This document shows positions 7,911 to 17,269 of a stretch of DNA of 64,000 bases, piece by piece; the first letter of the stretch is position 1; every line of letters starts with the position of its first letter. Source of the DNA: Oceanobacillus_B kapialis (lineage in GTDB: Bacteria; Bacillota; Bacilli; Bacillales; Amphibacillaceae); assembly GCF_042685265.1 (NCBI RefSeq), contig NZ_JBHUMX010000041.1, one strand, 5' to 3'. The notes below the pieces were generated by a model that had not been told where the DNA came from, made no database searches, and saw nothing but the letters and a program-made list of their open reading frames with translations. Position numbers and translations under genes: made by a program.

Positions 7911-8435
7911 ATTAAAATTTACAATTTAATTTCTAAAGCCCAACAAGGCGATGATGAAGCTTTTTTAACCCTATTTCAGAAGTATGAAACAGATATTTAT
8001 CGCATTGCATTTTTGTATGTGAAAAATAAAGACGATGCCCTTGACATTGTACAAGAAACCGCTTATCGATCTTTCATGAAAGTAGGCTCATTAAAGAATC
8101 CGCAATTTTTCAAGACATGGTTGATTAAAATAGCGAAAAGCTGTGCAATCGATCTATTAAGAAAACAAAAGAAGGTTATCCATTTGACTCCAGAAAATAC
8201 AGGATTAGAAGCTTCCAAAAAAGATGATCTTCCACTCACATTGTCTTTACAAGACTTGCTTAATACTCTAAGCGAGACTGAAAAAACCATCATACTTTGG
8301 AGGTTTTACTATGGCTATACACTTCAGGAAATTGCAGATATCGAGCAAACACCATTAGGCACGGTTAAGTCTCTTCTGTATCGGGCATTATCAAAGCTTC
8401 AAAGACAGGTTAGGAGAGTTGATATGTATGAGTAA
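7911..8435 (+). CDS. ECF-type sigma factor, probable non-standard ATT start
   Basis: A sigma-70 family factor of about 174 residues. Region 2 begins IYNLISKAQQGDDEAFLTLFQKYETDIYRIAFLYV and continues to DIVQETAYRSFMKV; region 4 is SETEKTIILWRFYYGYTLQEIA with its helix-turn-helix. The frame is open from 7911 but holds no ATG, GTG or TTG before TTG 8013, which would remove the first region 2 helix. The best start is ATT 7911, right after a stop and 9 nt behind AAAGGAAATGTAGGTGA, or ATT 7917. It overlaps the DUF4179 gene by 8 nt, the usual sigma/anti-sigma pairing. Alternatively the start codon has been lost by mutation. Confidence 0.72.
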   Translation: MKIYNLISKAQQGDDEAFLTLFQKYETDIYRIAFLYVKNKDDALDIVQETAYRSFMKVGSLKNPQFFKTWLIKIAKSCAIDLLRKQKKVIHLTPENTGLEASKKDDLPLTLSLQDLLNTLSETEKTIILWRFYYGYTLQEIADIEQTPLGTVKSLLYRALSKLQRQVRRVDMYE

Positions 8436-9573
8436 CAAGGTAAAACGTGAATTAGATAAAATAGAAATCCCTAATGAATTACATAAAAGAGCGAAAAAAG
8501 GAATTCAGCAGGCGAAACTGGAACAGAGTAAGAATTCTACTAATCCAAATAAACAAACGCAGGAAGGGGTTTTACAACAGAAGCAAACTAACAAAATGCA
8601 TTTTTATAAGCGTATTTCATTAATTGCAGTTATTTGTCTCATCGTGGTTTCTACTTTAGCATTCACACCAGCTTTAGGTGCCATACAAGAGGTTTATGAA
8701 AAAATATTCACGAGTGAGCGCATAGATGATAATGGTGTGCGAACTGCCGTACAGTTAGGTGAAGGCCAAGCTTTAGATGAGACCTTTTATGATGAAACTC
8801 ATGGTATAACCGTGCATTTTGATCGGGTTCTTGTAGATGATAAGGAAACGAAATTACTCCTTACATATCAAAGTGAAAAAACTAATTTAGAAAATCATTA
8901 TATAGATCTGTTTGAAGGAGTTAGTGACGTAAATATATATATTGATAATAAACAAATCGGGACTTTAGATAATGTAGGATGGGGTAGTAGCTATTATAAT
9001 AGCGAAGAAAACAAAATGACCGAGGCGTTATCCTTTGAGTCAATTAGGGATTATGTGAATCAAGATATCCGGCTAGAGATTGAAAATTTGACTGTATGGA
9101 ATGACACAGGTATGGACAATCTGCAAACAAAATGGCCGGTAGAATTTAATTTGAAAAATGACGCTATTTCCGAGAGAGAAATTGTCAATCTCAACAAGGA
9201 TTTTGAGTTTAAAGGGACAACCTATACGATAAGGAGAGTGGAGTACTCAGAATTAGAAACGCGTGTAGTGGTAAGTGGGTCTGATACTAAAATCCATACA
9301 GATGAAGATGGAATGAAGTATAAAATTTTGAGTAAACTGGAACGACAGCTTCTTAATGCCAGGGAAGTAAGCCCAGAAAGAGGCTATATCGTGAATGAAA
9401 ATAAGTCAGGTGTGTTTCTAAATTCTGGTGAGAAGAGAGTTGACCCCATTTTCAGCAAAGGGGAAGTACAAGGTGCTGACGACGAATATATTATGTTTTT
9501 TGCGCCAGTCGAAGACCGAAACGACACCACTTTAATAGTGGGTGACGATTTGGAAATACCGCTAAACAAATAG
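8428..9573 (+). CDS. DUF4179 membrane protein, probable anti-sigma partner
   Basis: A 381-residue protein. ATG 8428 follows TAGGAGAG and gives MSNKVKRELDKIEIP. The N-terminal 55 residues are a charged cytoplasmic segment, one transmembrane helix lies at about residues 62-80 (ISLIAVICLIVVSTLAF), and a large extracytoplasmic beta-rich region follows (GITVHFDRVLVDDKETKLLL; the GTTYTIRRVEYS strand repeats the theme). This is the DUF4179 arrangement found beside ECF sigma factors in Bacilli. Sequestration of the upstream sigma factor is inferred from coupling and topology. Confidence 0.8.
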   Translation: MSNKVKRELDKIEIPNELHKRAKKGIQQAKLEQSKNSTNPNKQTQEGVLQQKQTNKMHFYKRISLIAVICLIVVSTLAFTPALGAIQEVYEKIFTSERIDDNGVRTAVQLGEGQALDETFYDETHGITVHFDRVLVDDKETKLLLTYQSEKTNLENHYIDLFEGVSDVNIYIDNKQIGTLDNVGWGSSYYNSEENKMTEALSFESIRDYVNQDIRLEIENLTVWNDTGMDNLQTKWPVEFNLKNDAISEREIVNLNKDFEFKGTTYTIRRVEYSELETRVVVSGSDTKIHTDEDGMKYKILSKLERQLLNAREVSPERGYIVNENKSGVFLNSGEKRVDPIFSKGEVQGADDEYIMFFAPVEDRNDTTLIVGDDLEIPLNK

Positions 9574-9626
9574 CAGAGGGAACATACAAGGGGAAGAATA
9601 CTCTTCCAGTTCTTTCTTTATACAAA

Positions 9627-9664
9627 AGCCGGACCATTCGAATGGTCCGGCTACAGTTTTTTCG
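9627..9664 (+). terminator. strong terminator after sigma/anti-sigma operon
   Basis: A perfect palindrome AGCCGGACCATT/AATGGTCCGGCT, followed 4 nt later by a T6 run. Confidence 0.85.
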
Positions 9665-9754
9665 GATGAAGAACACACTTTTACAGAGCTTCATATAGGT
9701 GTTATGTTATGTTCTTTTAAAAATATTTCTACATGTTATCCCCAAAATAGCTCA

Positions 9755-9777
9755 CACTATATAAGAACTATATAGTG
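9755..9777. promoter_or_regulatory. perfect inverted repeat in front of the DUF3231 gene
   Basis: Arms CACTATATA and TATATAGTG are separated by 5 nt and end 3 bp before the ribosome-binding site GGAG. The position suits a repressor operator or an mRNA hairpin hiding the site. No regulator gene is adjacent. Confidence 0.6.
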
Positions 9778-9792
9778 AATGGAGAATTAGCA

Positions 9793-10797
9793 ATGAATAC
9801 GGACATTTCAAATTTAACCTCTGCAGAAATGGGGAAGCTCTGGACTACTTATAATGGAAATACAATGGCAAAGTGCGTACTTCGTTTTTATTTGAATCAT
9901 GTGGACGATAAGGATATTAAGAAAGTTTTAGAATATGCTTTAAGCTTGTCTAACGCTTTTGTACAAGAAATAAAATCAATTTTTAAAAAAGATGGCTTTC
10001 CCGTACCAGCAGGCTTTTCTGATGAGGATGTAGATTTGAAAGCACCAAGGCTTTTTAGTGACGATTTCTATTTATATTACTTACAGTATACAGCAAAAGC
10101 AGGAATGAGTATTTATTCTGCTGCGATTGCGATTGTAACTCGAAAGGATATAAGGGAGTTTTTTGATCAAGGTCTTCAAGATACAGTAAAATTGATTGCT
10201 AAAACAAATGATACGTTAAAAGCGAAGGGTCTTTTGATGAATGCGCCGAATGTCCCGAACCCAAAAAAAGCGGAAATTATACAAAGCCAAAGCTTTTTAA
10301 ATGGCTATGTAGGTGATATTAGGCCACTTCATGGGTTGGAAGTTGCACATTTTTTTGACAACATTAACAATGACGTAACGAGTAAAGCACTAATTACAGG
10401 CTTTAGCCAAGGGGCACAAAATAACAAAGTTAAAAAATACTTAGAAAGAGGAGGCAACATTAATAAGAAACATATTGAAAACATGTCCAAAAAACTAAAT
10501 GAAGATAATCTACCTTCGCCTTCTCACTTAGACCATTTGGTTACGGCGTCTACCACTCCGCCATTTTCCGACAAACTCATGGTGGCTCATAAAATAGATA
10601 TGTTTTCGATGAAAATTAGGGAATACGCAAATGGCCTATCACTGAACGGAAGAAAAGATATTGGGACTTTGTATGCTCGCTGTCTAATGGATGTTTCTTT
10701 ATACGTCGAGGATGGAGCAAATATCATGATTGAGAACGGTTGGATGGAACAACCACCAATAATTATAGACCGTAATAAACTTTCTTCGAAGAAATAG
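9793..10797 (+). CDS. DUF3231 family protein
   Basis: A 334-residue protein from ATG 9793 (GGAG 9 nt upstream; the GTG at 9775 lies inside the inverted repeat). It shows two similar all-helical halves of about 165 residues. Each starts with a short acidic N-terminus and contains Y-x-x-Y-x-x-x-A and a DI(R/G) helix (FYLYYLQYTAKAGMSIYSAAIAIVTRKDIREFF; later DKLMVAHKIDMF and DIGTLYARC). This duplicated helical bundle is characteristic of DUF3231, common in spore-forming Bacilli and of unknown role. The odd inverted repeat just upstream suggests tight control. Confidence 0.8.
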   Translation: MNTDISNLTSAEMGKLWTTYNGNTMAKCVLRFYLNHVDDKDIKKVLEYALSLSNAFVQEIKSIFKKDGFPVPAGFSDEDVDLKAPRLFSDDFYLYYLQYTAKAGMSIYSAAIAIVTRKDIREFFDQGLQDTVKLIAKTNDTLKAKGLLMNAPNVPNPKKAEIIQSQSFLNGYVGDIRPLHGLEVAHFFDNINNDVTSKALITGFSQGAQNNKVKKYLERGGNINKKHIENMSKKLNEDNLPSPSHLDHLVTASTTPPFSDKLMVAHKIDMFSMKIREYANGLSLNGRKDIGTLYARCLMDVSLYVEDGANIMIENGWMEQPPIIIDRNKLSSKK

Positions 10798-11372
10798 CTG
10801 CAGCCGATTTTAAATGTTCATCCATATTTTTATTACAATTGATAGATAAGTTCATCAAGCACCTTTTAGAAAATAATTTGTGGTTAGCAACTATTTTATC
10901 TCCGAAATTGCATTTTTGGGAGAAGTAGACATGTTAAGATTTTCGAAATTTGATTTGTTTCAATTGGTAATGGCAAATTATCCCTAGTAAGACCAAGACT
11001 TCAACTTTTTTGTTGAAGTTTTTTATTGTTTTAATTTCTTAAGGAAGAGGGGGGGAACTAGATTGGGTTTTACATTTCTTATTGCGATAGATAATTCGCT
11101 TTCACTGAATGTATTAATTTATTCTATATAATAAAAATGGTAAGGTAAATTGGACAAATATAATAAGTGTCTCTCTTGCCAAGGAGTAATAGTGGGGGCA
11201 CTTTCTTATTGGAATAATAAACCCCCTAAACAAAGGCAAAACTTAGCCGATAGAAACCTATATACCCAAAAAAGAGAGCAATAGGGTATAATTTTACACA
11301 ATCTGGCCTTATTTTTTTTGAAAATATTGTCGATGATATAGTTTACAAATAGAAATTAGAGATTGGTGATAA
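10798..11372. other. long intergenic stretch with one terminator
   Basis: 575 bp without a supported gene. It contains a hairpin terminator (10998-11024), a weak stem AAGTG/CACTT near 11165-11205, and the ppx promoter region near its end. A 22-codon TTG-start frame at 11063 has a strong ribosome-binding site but no other support. Confidence 0.5.
10998..11024 (+). terminator. Rho-independent terminator
   Basis: Stem ACTTCAAC / GTTGAAGT with a T6 loop and a T6 tail, about 200 bp after the DUF3231 stop. Confidence 0.75.
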
Positions 11373-12896
11373 ATGATGAATAATAATTATGCAATCATTG
11401 ATATTGGCTCCAATACAATGCGTTTAGTTATCTATAAACAGGGCGTATCTGGAAGACTTCATGAAGTGCAGAATGTAAAATCGATTGCTAGATTACGCAA
11501 TAACCTAAATGAAGACTATGTATTGACAGAAGAAGGTATAACCAAGCTGATTAGTACATTAAGAAGTTTTCAAAAAGTAGTAGATACCTACACGATTCAC
11601 CACCTTTCCTGTATTGCAACGGCAACGATTCGCCAAGCAACAAACCAGCACGAGCTGGTAGAGCTTGTAAAGCAGGAGATAGGCTGGGACATGCGCATCT
11701 TATCAGAGGAAGAAGAGGCGTTCTATGGCTATTTATCTGTCGTCAATTCCACTTCAATCGAAGAAGGCATTACGATCGATATTGGTGGTGGGAGCACAGA
11801 AATCACCTATTTCGAAGGCAGAATTCTAAAATATTCACATAGCTTTCCATTCGGAGCTTTAACATTAAAATCCCTTACAAGCGACTATTCTTCAAAGGAA
11901 GCGTCGCTTGAAGGGATACGTGTATTTGTTCAGAGCCATCTCCAGACGCTTCCATGGTTAAATAACAGACGGGTGCCAGTTATCGGTATTGGTGGTAGTG
12001 CGCGAAATATGGCACAAATCGACCAAAATAAAAAGGCGTACCCTCTAGCAGGACTTCATCAGTATGAAATGTCTAGCGAAGACGTGACAGGTATTATAAC
12101 AGAGCTAGCTTCACTTGATCACGAGAGATTAGAGAAGGTTGAAGGACTGTCAAAGGACCGGGCAGACACCATTGTGCCTGCAATGTGTGTATTTGAGCAG
12201 TTAATGAAGGAAGTAGACACAAAATGCTTTATTCTAAGTCGAAAAGGGCTCCGTGATGGTGTTTTTTACGAATTGTTGTCACGCAAATCAAATCATAATC
12301 TATATCCCAATGTTCTAGAGGATAGCTTAGTTGAACTGATGCATGAATATAATTTGTCTGCCCCACATATAAATCATAGACGCCTACTATCCAAAAAATT
12401 AATTGAGGAAGTTGCCAAATACGGCATTGATCTTCTAGCTGACAAAGACATGCGATTATTGGAGCAAGCCTGTATCGTGTATAACCTTGGAAAGTATATT
12501 GATGCGGAGTCAAGCTCCCAGCATTCCTTTTATCTTCTGGCAAATCGTACGATAGATGGGTTATCCCATAAGGAAAGGCTTACGTTAGCCCTTGCTGCTT
12601 CTTATAAAAACAAGACAATATTCAAGCAATTTTATAAGCCATATAAGAATTGGTTCACGAAACAAGAAAAGAAAACGATTGTGCTTATTGGCAGCCTCGT
12701 CAAATTTGTCTATAGCTTAGATGCCACAGGTAGACAAATTGTGGAAGATGTAAAACTGGAATTTTTAGAAGACCGTGTTCAATTAATGATTTATTGCAAT
12801 GAAGATCCTAGCTTAGAGCAATACCAAGCAGAAAAACAGAAGAAACATATCGAGAAAGCTCTTCATCGGAATATCGAGTTGCAATTCATTTCCTAA
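11373..12896 (+). CDS. ppx: exopolyphosphatase, Ppx/GppA family
   Basis: A 507-residue phosphatase that removes terminal phosphate from polyphosphate. The actin-like ATPase core shows both phosphate loops: AIIDIGSNTMRLVIY at residues 7-21 and TIDIGGGSTEI at about 133, with adenosine-side GIGGSARNMA at about 209. An HD-type helical domain follows (from about 310). It is followed at 138 bp by ppk on the same strand, so synthesis and breakdown of polyphosphate are encoded together. Start at ATG 11373 or 11376, behind GATTGGTGAT. Confidence 0.93.
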   Translation: MMNNNYAIIDIGSNTMRLVIYKQGVSGRLHEVQNVKSIARLRNNLNEDYVLTEEGITKLISTLRSFQKVVDTYTIHHLSCIATATIRQATNQHELVELVKQEIGWDMRILSEEEEAFYGYLSVVNSTSIEEGITIDIGGGSTEITYFEGRILKYSHSFPFGALTLKSLTSDYSSKEASLEGIRVFVQSHLQTLPWLNNRRVPVIGIGGSARNMAQIDQNKKAYPLAGLHQYEMSSEDVTGIITELASLDHERLEKVEGLSKDRADTIVPAMCVFEQLMKEVDTKCFILSRKGLRDGVFYELLSRKSNHNLYPNVLEDSLVELMHEYNLSAPHINHRRLLSKKLIEEVAKYGIDLLADKDMRLLEQACIVYNLGKYIDAESSSQHSFYLLANRTIDGLSHKERLTLALAASYKNKTIFKQFYKPYKNWFTKQEKKTIVLIGSLVKFVYSLDATGRQIVEDVKLEFLEDRVQLMIYCNEDPSLEQYQAEKQKKHIEKALHRNIELQFIS

Positions 12897-13033
12897 TTAC
12901 TTGTTTGCTTAAAATCTTTAGAAAAACTTATTATTTCTACAAGAAATCGTATTATATAATAGTTTAAAGAGGATATTTTGGCGTTATATGTAGAATATCC
13001 TGTAGGCGACGTTTGAATTTTAGGGGGATCAAC

Positions 13034-15118
13034 ATGGTTTACAATGACTTAGAAAATCCAATTTATTATAACAATCGGGAGCTTAGCTGGCTCGGATTTA
13101 ACGAGCGGGTGGTCGGTGAGGCTTTCGATAAACGGCATCCTTTAATGGAACGGCTAAAATTTGTAGCGATCTTTTCCTCTAACTTGGATGAATTTTTTAT
13201 GGTGCGTGTAGCAGGATTAAAGGATCAGGTGAAGGCTGGGTTTAATAAACCAGAGAATAAAGCTGGATTGACACCGAAAGAACAGCTTCGCAAAATAGCG
13301 GAGAAAAACCATCGATTAGTGCATAATCAATATGATATCTATAAGCAGCTCCTAGATGAATTAGAGGATGAAGGCGTAGCGATTATCGGTATGGACAAGC
13401 TGACGAAAGAGCAGGAAAGTCAGTTGGAAGAGTATTTTGATGAGCATATTTTTCCTACTTTAACGCCGATGGCAATCGATGCGTATCGGCCATTTCCTAT
13501 GCTTTCTAATAAATCAATTAATCTAGCAGTTGTGTTGGAAGATACGGTAGAGAAAGAGTTCAAGTTGACAAAGACTGCGATTGTACAGGTTCCAGCACTA
13601 CTTAATCGTTATATTCGCATTGAGCAAACGAATAACTACATATTACTAGAAGACATTATCTCACATTTTATTCAAAAACTATTTAAAGGCTATCGGGTTC
13701 GCTCTATCACAGAATTTCGTATTACGAGAAATGCAGATATGACTATTCATGAAGAAGGTGCTCGTGATTTATTAAAGGAAATCGAAAAAGAGCTTAAGAA
13801 ACGTAAATGGGGTGCTGCTGTTCGCTTAGAAGTTCGTGCAGACAAGTATGATGAAGCAATAGTAAGCTTTCTTTTAGGCGTGCAGGAAATACATAAAAAT
13901 GATTTATATATTGTAGATGGTGCACTTGATCTGACTTATTTATTTGGTTTTTATAAAGAAGTAAAAGCTGAAAATGAGCATTTGGTTTATCAGAAGCTCA
14001 TGCCACAGCCACCACAGGATTGTCGGCCAAATGAGACAATTTTTGAGGCTGCAGAGAAACGGGATGTATTTCTTCACCACCCATATGAATCCTTTCAGCC
14101 AGTCGTTGACATGGTGGTTGAAGCTGCAGAGGACCCAAGTGTATTGGCAATTAAACAAACGCTCTATCGTGTTAGTGGCGATTCGCCAATTATCCAAGGG
14201 TTAAAAAAAGCAGCGGAAAATGGAAAACAGGTAACAGTACTTGTTGAGTTAAAGGCCCGTTTTGATGAGGAGCAAAATGTTCAATGGGCCAAGGAGCTTG
14301 AAAAAGCAGGCTGTCACGTTATCTATGGTATGAATTTCTTAAAAACCCACAGTAAAATTACCTTAATCGTTCGCAAAGTCGGTGATAAGATCGAACGAGT
14401 GGTACATCTTGGCACTGGAAATTATAATGATTCAACGGCTGAACTGTACACGGATATGGGGCTTATTACGAAGAAACGGAAATTCGGCATTGATGCGACC
14501 AACTTTTTCAATTATTTGAGCGGGTTCATGGAAAAACCAAGCTTTAACCACCTTTCCATGGCGCCATTTGATATCCAATCGGATTTTATCCGCTATATTG
14601 ATAAAGAAATTAATTTCCAGAAAAAACGCCAGAATGGCCGCATAATTGCGAAAATGAATTCTTTAACCGATAAAGATATTATTAAGAAGTTTTATGAAGC
14701 ATCCCAAGCTGGTGTGAAGATAGATTTGATTGTACGAGGGATTTGCTGCTTAAAGCCGGGGATTGAGGGAGTAAGTGAAAACATTCGCGTTCGAAGCATT
14801 GTCGGCCGTTTTCTGGAGCATAGTAGGATTTTCTATTTTTATAATGATGGCGATGAAGCGATCTACTTATCCTCTGCAGATATGATGACGCGTAATATGC
14901 AGAAGCGAGTAGAGCTATTATTCCCTATTTATGAACAGCCTGTTAAAAATCGGGTAAAAGAAGTACTAGAAATATCATTGGCAGATAATATGAACGCAAG
15001 AGAACAAAGAAACGACGGAACCTATTATAAGGTGCAAGCCGACGCTGGTGAGAAACAAGTAGATAGCCAGATGATGTTATATGAAAAAGCATATAATGTG
15101 CTTGATGATGAAGAATAA
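13034..15118 (+). CDS. ppk: polyphosphate kinase 1
   Basis: A 694-residue PPK1 that builds polyphosphate from ATP. ATG 13034 follows TAGGGGGATCAAC; the TTG at 13013 is in frame but lacks a site. Order: N-domain (NRELSWLGFNERV), head domain (TPMAIDAYRPFPMLSNKSINLA), then two phospholipase D-like catalytic domains with KTHSKITLIVRK (the autophosphorylated histidine) and FLEHSRIFYF (the second catalytic histidine). Full family length, no defect seen. A terminator follows. Confidence 0.96.
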   Translation: MVYNDLENPIYYNNRELSWLGFNERVVGEAFDKRHPLMERLKFVAIFSSNLDEFFMVRVAGLKDQVKAGFNKPENKAGLTPKEQLRKIAEKNHRLVHNQYDIYKQLLDELEDEGVAIIGMDKLTKEQESQLEEYFDEHIFPTLTPMAIDAYRPFPMLSNKSINLAVVLEDTVEKEFKLTKTAIVQVPALLNRYIRIEQTNNYILLEDIISHFIQKLFKGYRVRSITEFRITRNADMTIHEEGARDLLKEIEKELKKRKWGAAVRLEVRADKYDEAIVSFLLGVQEIHKNDLYIVDGALDLTYLFGFYKEVKAENEHLVYQKLMPQPPQDCRPNETIFEAAEKRDVFLHHPYESFQPVVDMVVEAAEDPSVLAIKQTLYRVSGDSPIIQGLKKAAENGKQVTVLVELKARFDEEQNVQWAKELEKAGCHVIYGMNFLKTHSKITLIVRKVGDKIERVVHLGTGNYNDSTAELYTDMGLITKKRKFGIDATNFFNYLSGFMEKPSFNHLSMAPFDIQSDFIRYIDKEINFQKKRQNGRIIAKMNSLTDKDIIKKFYEASQAGVKIDLIVRGICCLKPGIEGVSENIRVRSIVGRFLEHSRIFYFYNDGDEAIYLSSADMMTRNMQKRVELLFPIYEQPVKNRVKEVLEISLADNMNAREQRNDGTYYKVQADAGEKQVDSQMMLYEKAYNVLDDEE

Positions 15119-15130
15119 TAGTTAGTAGAA

Positions 15131-15166
15131 GAGATGATTCCTAGTGTTGGGGGTCATCTTTTTCTG
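15131..15166 (+). terminator. terminator after ppk
   Basis: Stem AGATGATTCCT / GGGGGTCATCT closed partly by G-T pairs, followed by TTTTTCTG. Confidence 0.7.
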
Positions 15167-15255
15167 TAATTTAAGAGGGATATTGGGGATTCGTGTGGAA
15201 TTAATTAGTATAACAAGGGATGCCGAAGTAGCACGGACACAAGGAGGAGCCAGAT

Positions 15256-15705
15256 TTGAGTATTCGGTTTACTGTAGAAAGGTCTATTCAAGTGGACAAG
15301 CAAACAGCATATAAAAGCTTGCTTGATCTTGATTCTGCCCAAGATTGGATGCAAGGATTAGTAGGGATAGAGCGATTGGATAAGGGCCCATTACAAATAG
15401 GAAGTCAATGGAAAGAAACAAGGAAAATGTACGGAAAAGAGGCAACCGAGCATTTTGAGGTTATGGAAATTGAAGAGCCAAATAAAATTATTTTCCTTTG
15501 TGATGGCACAAAAGGCACAACAGGCAAAGGAGAGTTTGTGTTTACGTATGTTATCGAAGCATCAGGTGATCATTCAGATACCTTATATGGTGAGATAAAG
15601 GGACTTACAGGCATAGCAAAATTCTTCGGAAAAATGATGGCAGAGGCTTTTAAGAAGGCTTGCGCTAAGGATTTGGATGCATTAAAGAGTTACTTAGAGA
15701 AATAG
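15256..15705 (+). CDS. SRPBCC/START-like protein
   Basis: A 149-residue protein with TTG start at 15256 behind a perfect AAGGAGGAG. SRPBCC order: FTVERSIQVDKQTAYKSLLDLD, a long central sheet (GSQWKETRKMYGKEATEHFEVMEIEEP), and a C-terminal helix FFGKMMAEAFKKACAKDLDALKSYL. It is likely a lipid- or polyketide-binding or stress-related protein; the ligand is unknown. It is unlike the SRPBCC gene at 6573. Confidence 0.78.
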   Translation: MSIRFTVERSIQVDKQTAYKSLLDLDSAQDWMQGLVGIERLDKGPLQIGSQWKETRKMYGKEATEHFEVMEIEEPNKIIFLCDGTKGTTGKGEFVFTYVIEASGDHSDTLYGEIKGLTGIAKFFGKMMAEAFKKACAKDLDALKSYLEK

Positions 15706-15802
15706 TACGCTGCATGACCTAATGTAATGTAAATTTGACCAAACCTTTTAATAGAATGATGAATAGAAAATTAGAAGGGAAAATAAATAAGGAGGGGAAA
15801 TG

Positions 15803-16198
15803 ATGGGACGTGTAGTACATTTTGAAATTCACGTAGATGATATGGAAAGGGCGAAAAAGTTTTATGGTGACATATTTGGTTGGACCTTTCAAGATTGGAG
15901 TGATTATGCTGGAATGCCATATTGTGGCGCTGTAACTGGTGATGACAATGAACTTGGCATTAATGGAGCTTTAATGCAACGCCAAAGTGCTCCGCCAGAG
16001 CTAAATCAAGCTATGAATGGGTATGCTTGTACCATGAGTGTAGAGGACTATGATTTAACAGAATCTAAAATACTAGAATCTGGTGGCAAGGTTGCTTTGC
16101 CTAAGTATGCTCTACCAGGAATGGCATGGCAAGGGTATTATACTGATACGGAAGGGAATATCTTTGGTATCCATCAACCAGATAAGAATGCAAAGTAG
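15803..16198 (+). CDS. VOC-superfamily protein
   Basis: A 131-residue VOC protein. ATG 15803 is better spaced from GGAGGGG than ATG 15800. Motifs: VVHFEIHVDDMERAKKFYGDIFGW at the start, NGALMQRQ in the middle and GYYTDTEGNIFGIHQP at the end, as in the YCR-like/CFP-30 group of small dioxygenase-fold proteins. Substrate unknown. It sits between an SRPBCC gene and a PhnB-like gene, a run of small ligand-binding proteins without an obvious shared pathway. Confidence 0.82.
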   Translation: MGRVVHFEIHVDDMERAKKFYGDIFGWTFQDWSDYAGMPYCGAVTGDDNELGINGALMQRQSAPPELNQAMNGYACTMSVEDYDLTESKILESGGKVALPKYALPGMAWQGYYTDTEGNIFGIHQPDKNAK

Positions 16199-16224
16199 GG
16201 TTATCATAGGTTTTACATCCGATA

Positions 16225-16266
16225 AGAAAGCATGGCTATAGTTAATAAGTAGCCATGCTTTCTCTG
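16225..16266 (+). terminator. strong terminator after VOC gene
   Basis: Stem AGAAAGCATGGCTA / TAGCCATGCTTTCT with an 11-nt loop. Confidence 0.8.
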
Positions 16267-16302
16267 TTATCATTTTAAATAATACTGCGTATAGGTCGTT
16301 TT

Positions 16303-16414
16303 ATCCCGCTTTAACCAGCAGTAAGACCCCGCGGATCAACTGCCAATAAAGGTCTTTTAACTAACATTTGGTAGGGGAGGAAGGGGACCCTTCACCAAAT
16401 GAAGCTTCACTTTA
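16303..16414. repeat. dispersed hairpin repeat, copy 2
   Basis: Start module TCCCGCTTTAACCAGCAGTA, then ATCAACTGCCAATAAAGGTC, ACTAACATTTGGTAGGGG, and end module CACCAAATGAAGCTTCACTT. The arms CATTTGGT and ACCAAATG pair. It ends exactly at the stop of the PhnB-like gene on the opposite strand. Confidence 0.75.
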
Positions 16415-16837
16415 TTAGTCCCCTTGAGTGTGGATCTGAAAATTCACACCAAATTTATCGGTAACAATGCCATAAGCCGGACTAAAAAATGTTTCTTGCA
16501 ATGGCATTGTCACGTTCCCGCCATTACTTAATCCTTCAAACAACTCGCTTGCCTTCGCTGGATCATCTGTAGAGATACAGATAGCAACTTGATTTCCATT
16601 TTGGTGGGGCTGACCAGGAAACGTGTCAGAAAGCATTACTTCTGTTTCACCAACTTGGATTGTTGCATGTGCAATTCGCTGCTTAGCCTCTTCTGGTACT
16701 GGGAACTCCGGGTTTTCAGGCATATCTCCAAAAGCTTGCGTATAAAGTACTTTTGCTTTTAAAGCTTTTTGATAAAATTCAATAGCTTCCGCTGCATTTC
16801 CGTCCATTATTAAATAAGGAAGTAGTTTGACTGACAT
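16415..16837 (-). CDS. PhnB-like VOC protein
   Basis: A 140-residue protein of the PhnB/YjdN group: LLPYLIMDGNAAEAIEFYQKAL at the start, HATIQVGETEVMLSDTFPG in the middle, and FGVNFQIH at the end. The group has the VOC fold and is often labelled 3-demethylubiquinone methyltransferase-like, a name without support here. Function unknown. Confidence 0.85.
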   Translation of the reverse strand: MSVKLLPYLIMDGNAAEAIEFYQKALKAKVLYTQAFGDMPENPEFPVPEEAKQRIAHATIQVGETEVMLSDTFPGQPHQNGNQVAICISTDDPAKASELFEGLSNGGNVTMPLQETFFSPAYGIVTDKFGVNFQIHTQGD

Positions 16838-16891
16838 GTGAAGCGCTCCTCGTTATTTAATCTGGTACTATTAGAGATTCTAAATTACTAA

Positions 16892-17269
16892 TCACCCACA
16901 AGCAGCTGCAAGCACCTTCTGAATATCATAGATACTATTATCTTTCTTAAAAGTTTTTGACACAAGTGGCTGGGCGTTCCCTGATATCCATATCTTCAGC
17001 TCGGCATCTAAATCGAAATTTCCACCTGTTTCAATGCTAAAATGTGAAATACTCTTGTATAAAATGGTATGATAATCTGTTTTCTTCCCAGTAAGTCCCT
17101 GCTTATCAACTAAAATAAGCCGCTTATCCGTAAAAATAAATAAATCTCGAATTACTTTGAAAGCTACACTTACTTCTTCACCATCAACTAAAATCTTCCC
17201 AAAATCCTTTTTAATTTCGCTTTTGTCAACGTTTGAAGCGTTCCCCATTAGCCCATCGAGAAATCCCAT
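16892..17269 (-). CDS. bacterial PH-domain protein
   Basis: A 125-residue protein with a single bacterial pleckstrin-homology-like domain: GEEVSVAFKVIRDLFIFTDKRLILVDKQGLTGKKTDYHTILYKSI, then AELKIWISGNAQPLVSKTF and a helix (YDIQKVLAAACG). It matches small cytosolic YvbH-type PH proteins of Bacilli, with unknown ligand. It ends before a 310-bp gap shared with the ahpC promoter on the other side. Confidence 0.8.
   Translation of the reverse strand: MGFLDGLMGNASNVDKSEIKKDFGKILVDGEEVSVAFKVIRDLFIFTDKRLILVDKQGLTGKKTDYHTILYKSISHFSIETGGNFDLDAELKIWISGNAQPLVSKTFKKDNSIYDIQKVLAAACG

Noticed and set aside
11063..11131. 22-codon TTG-start frame with a strong GAGGGGGGG site
   Set aside because: Too short to judge, and the site may be a chance purine run. 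Kept only as a note within the intergenic entry.
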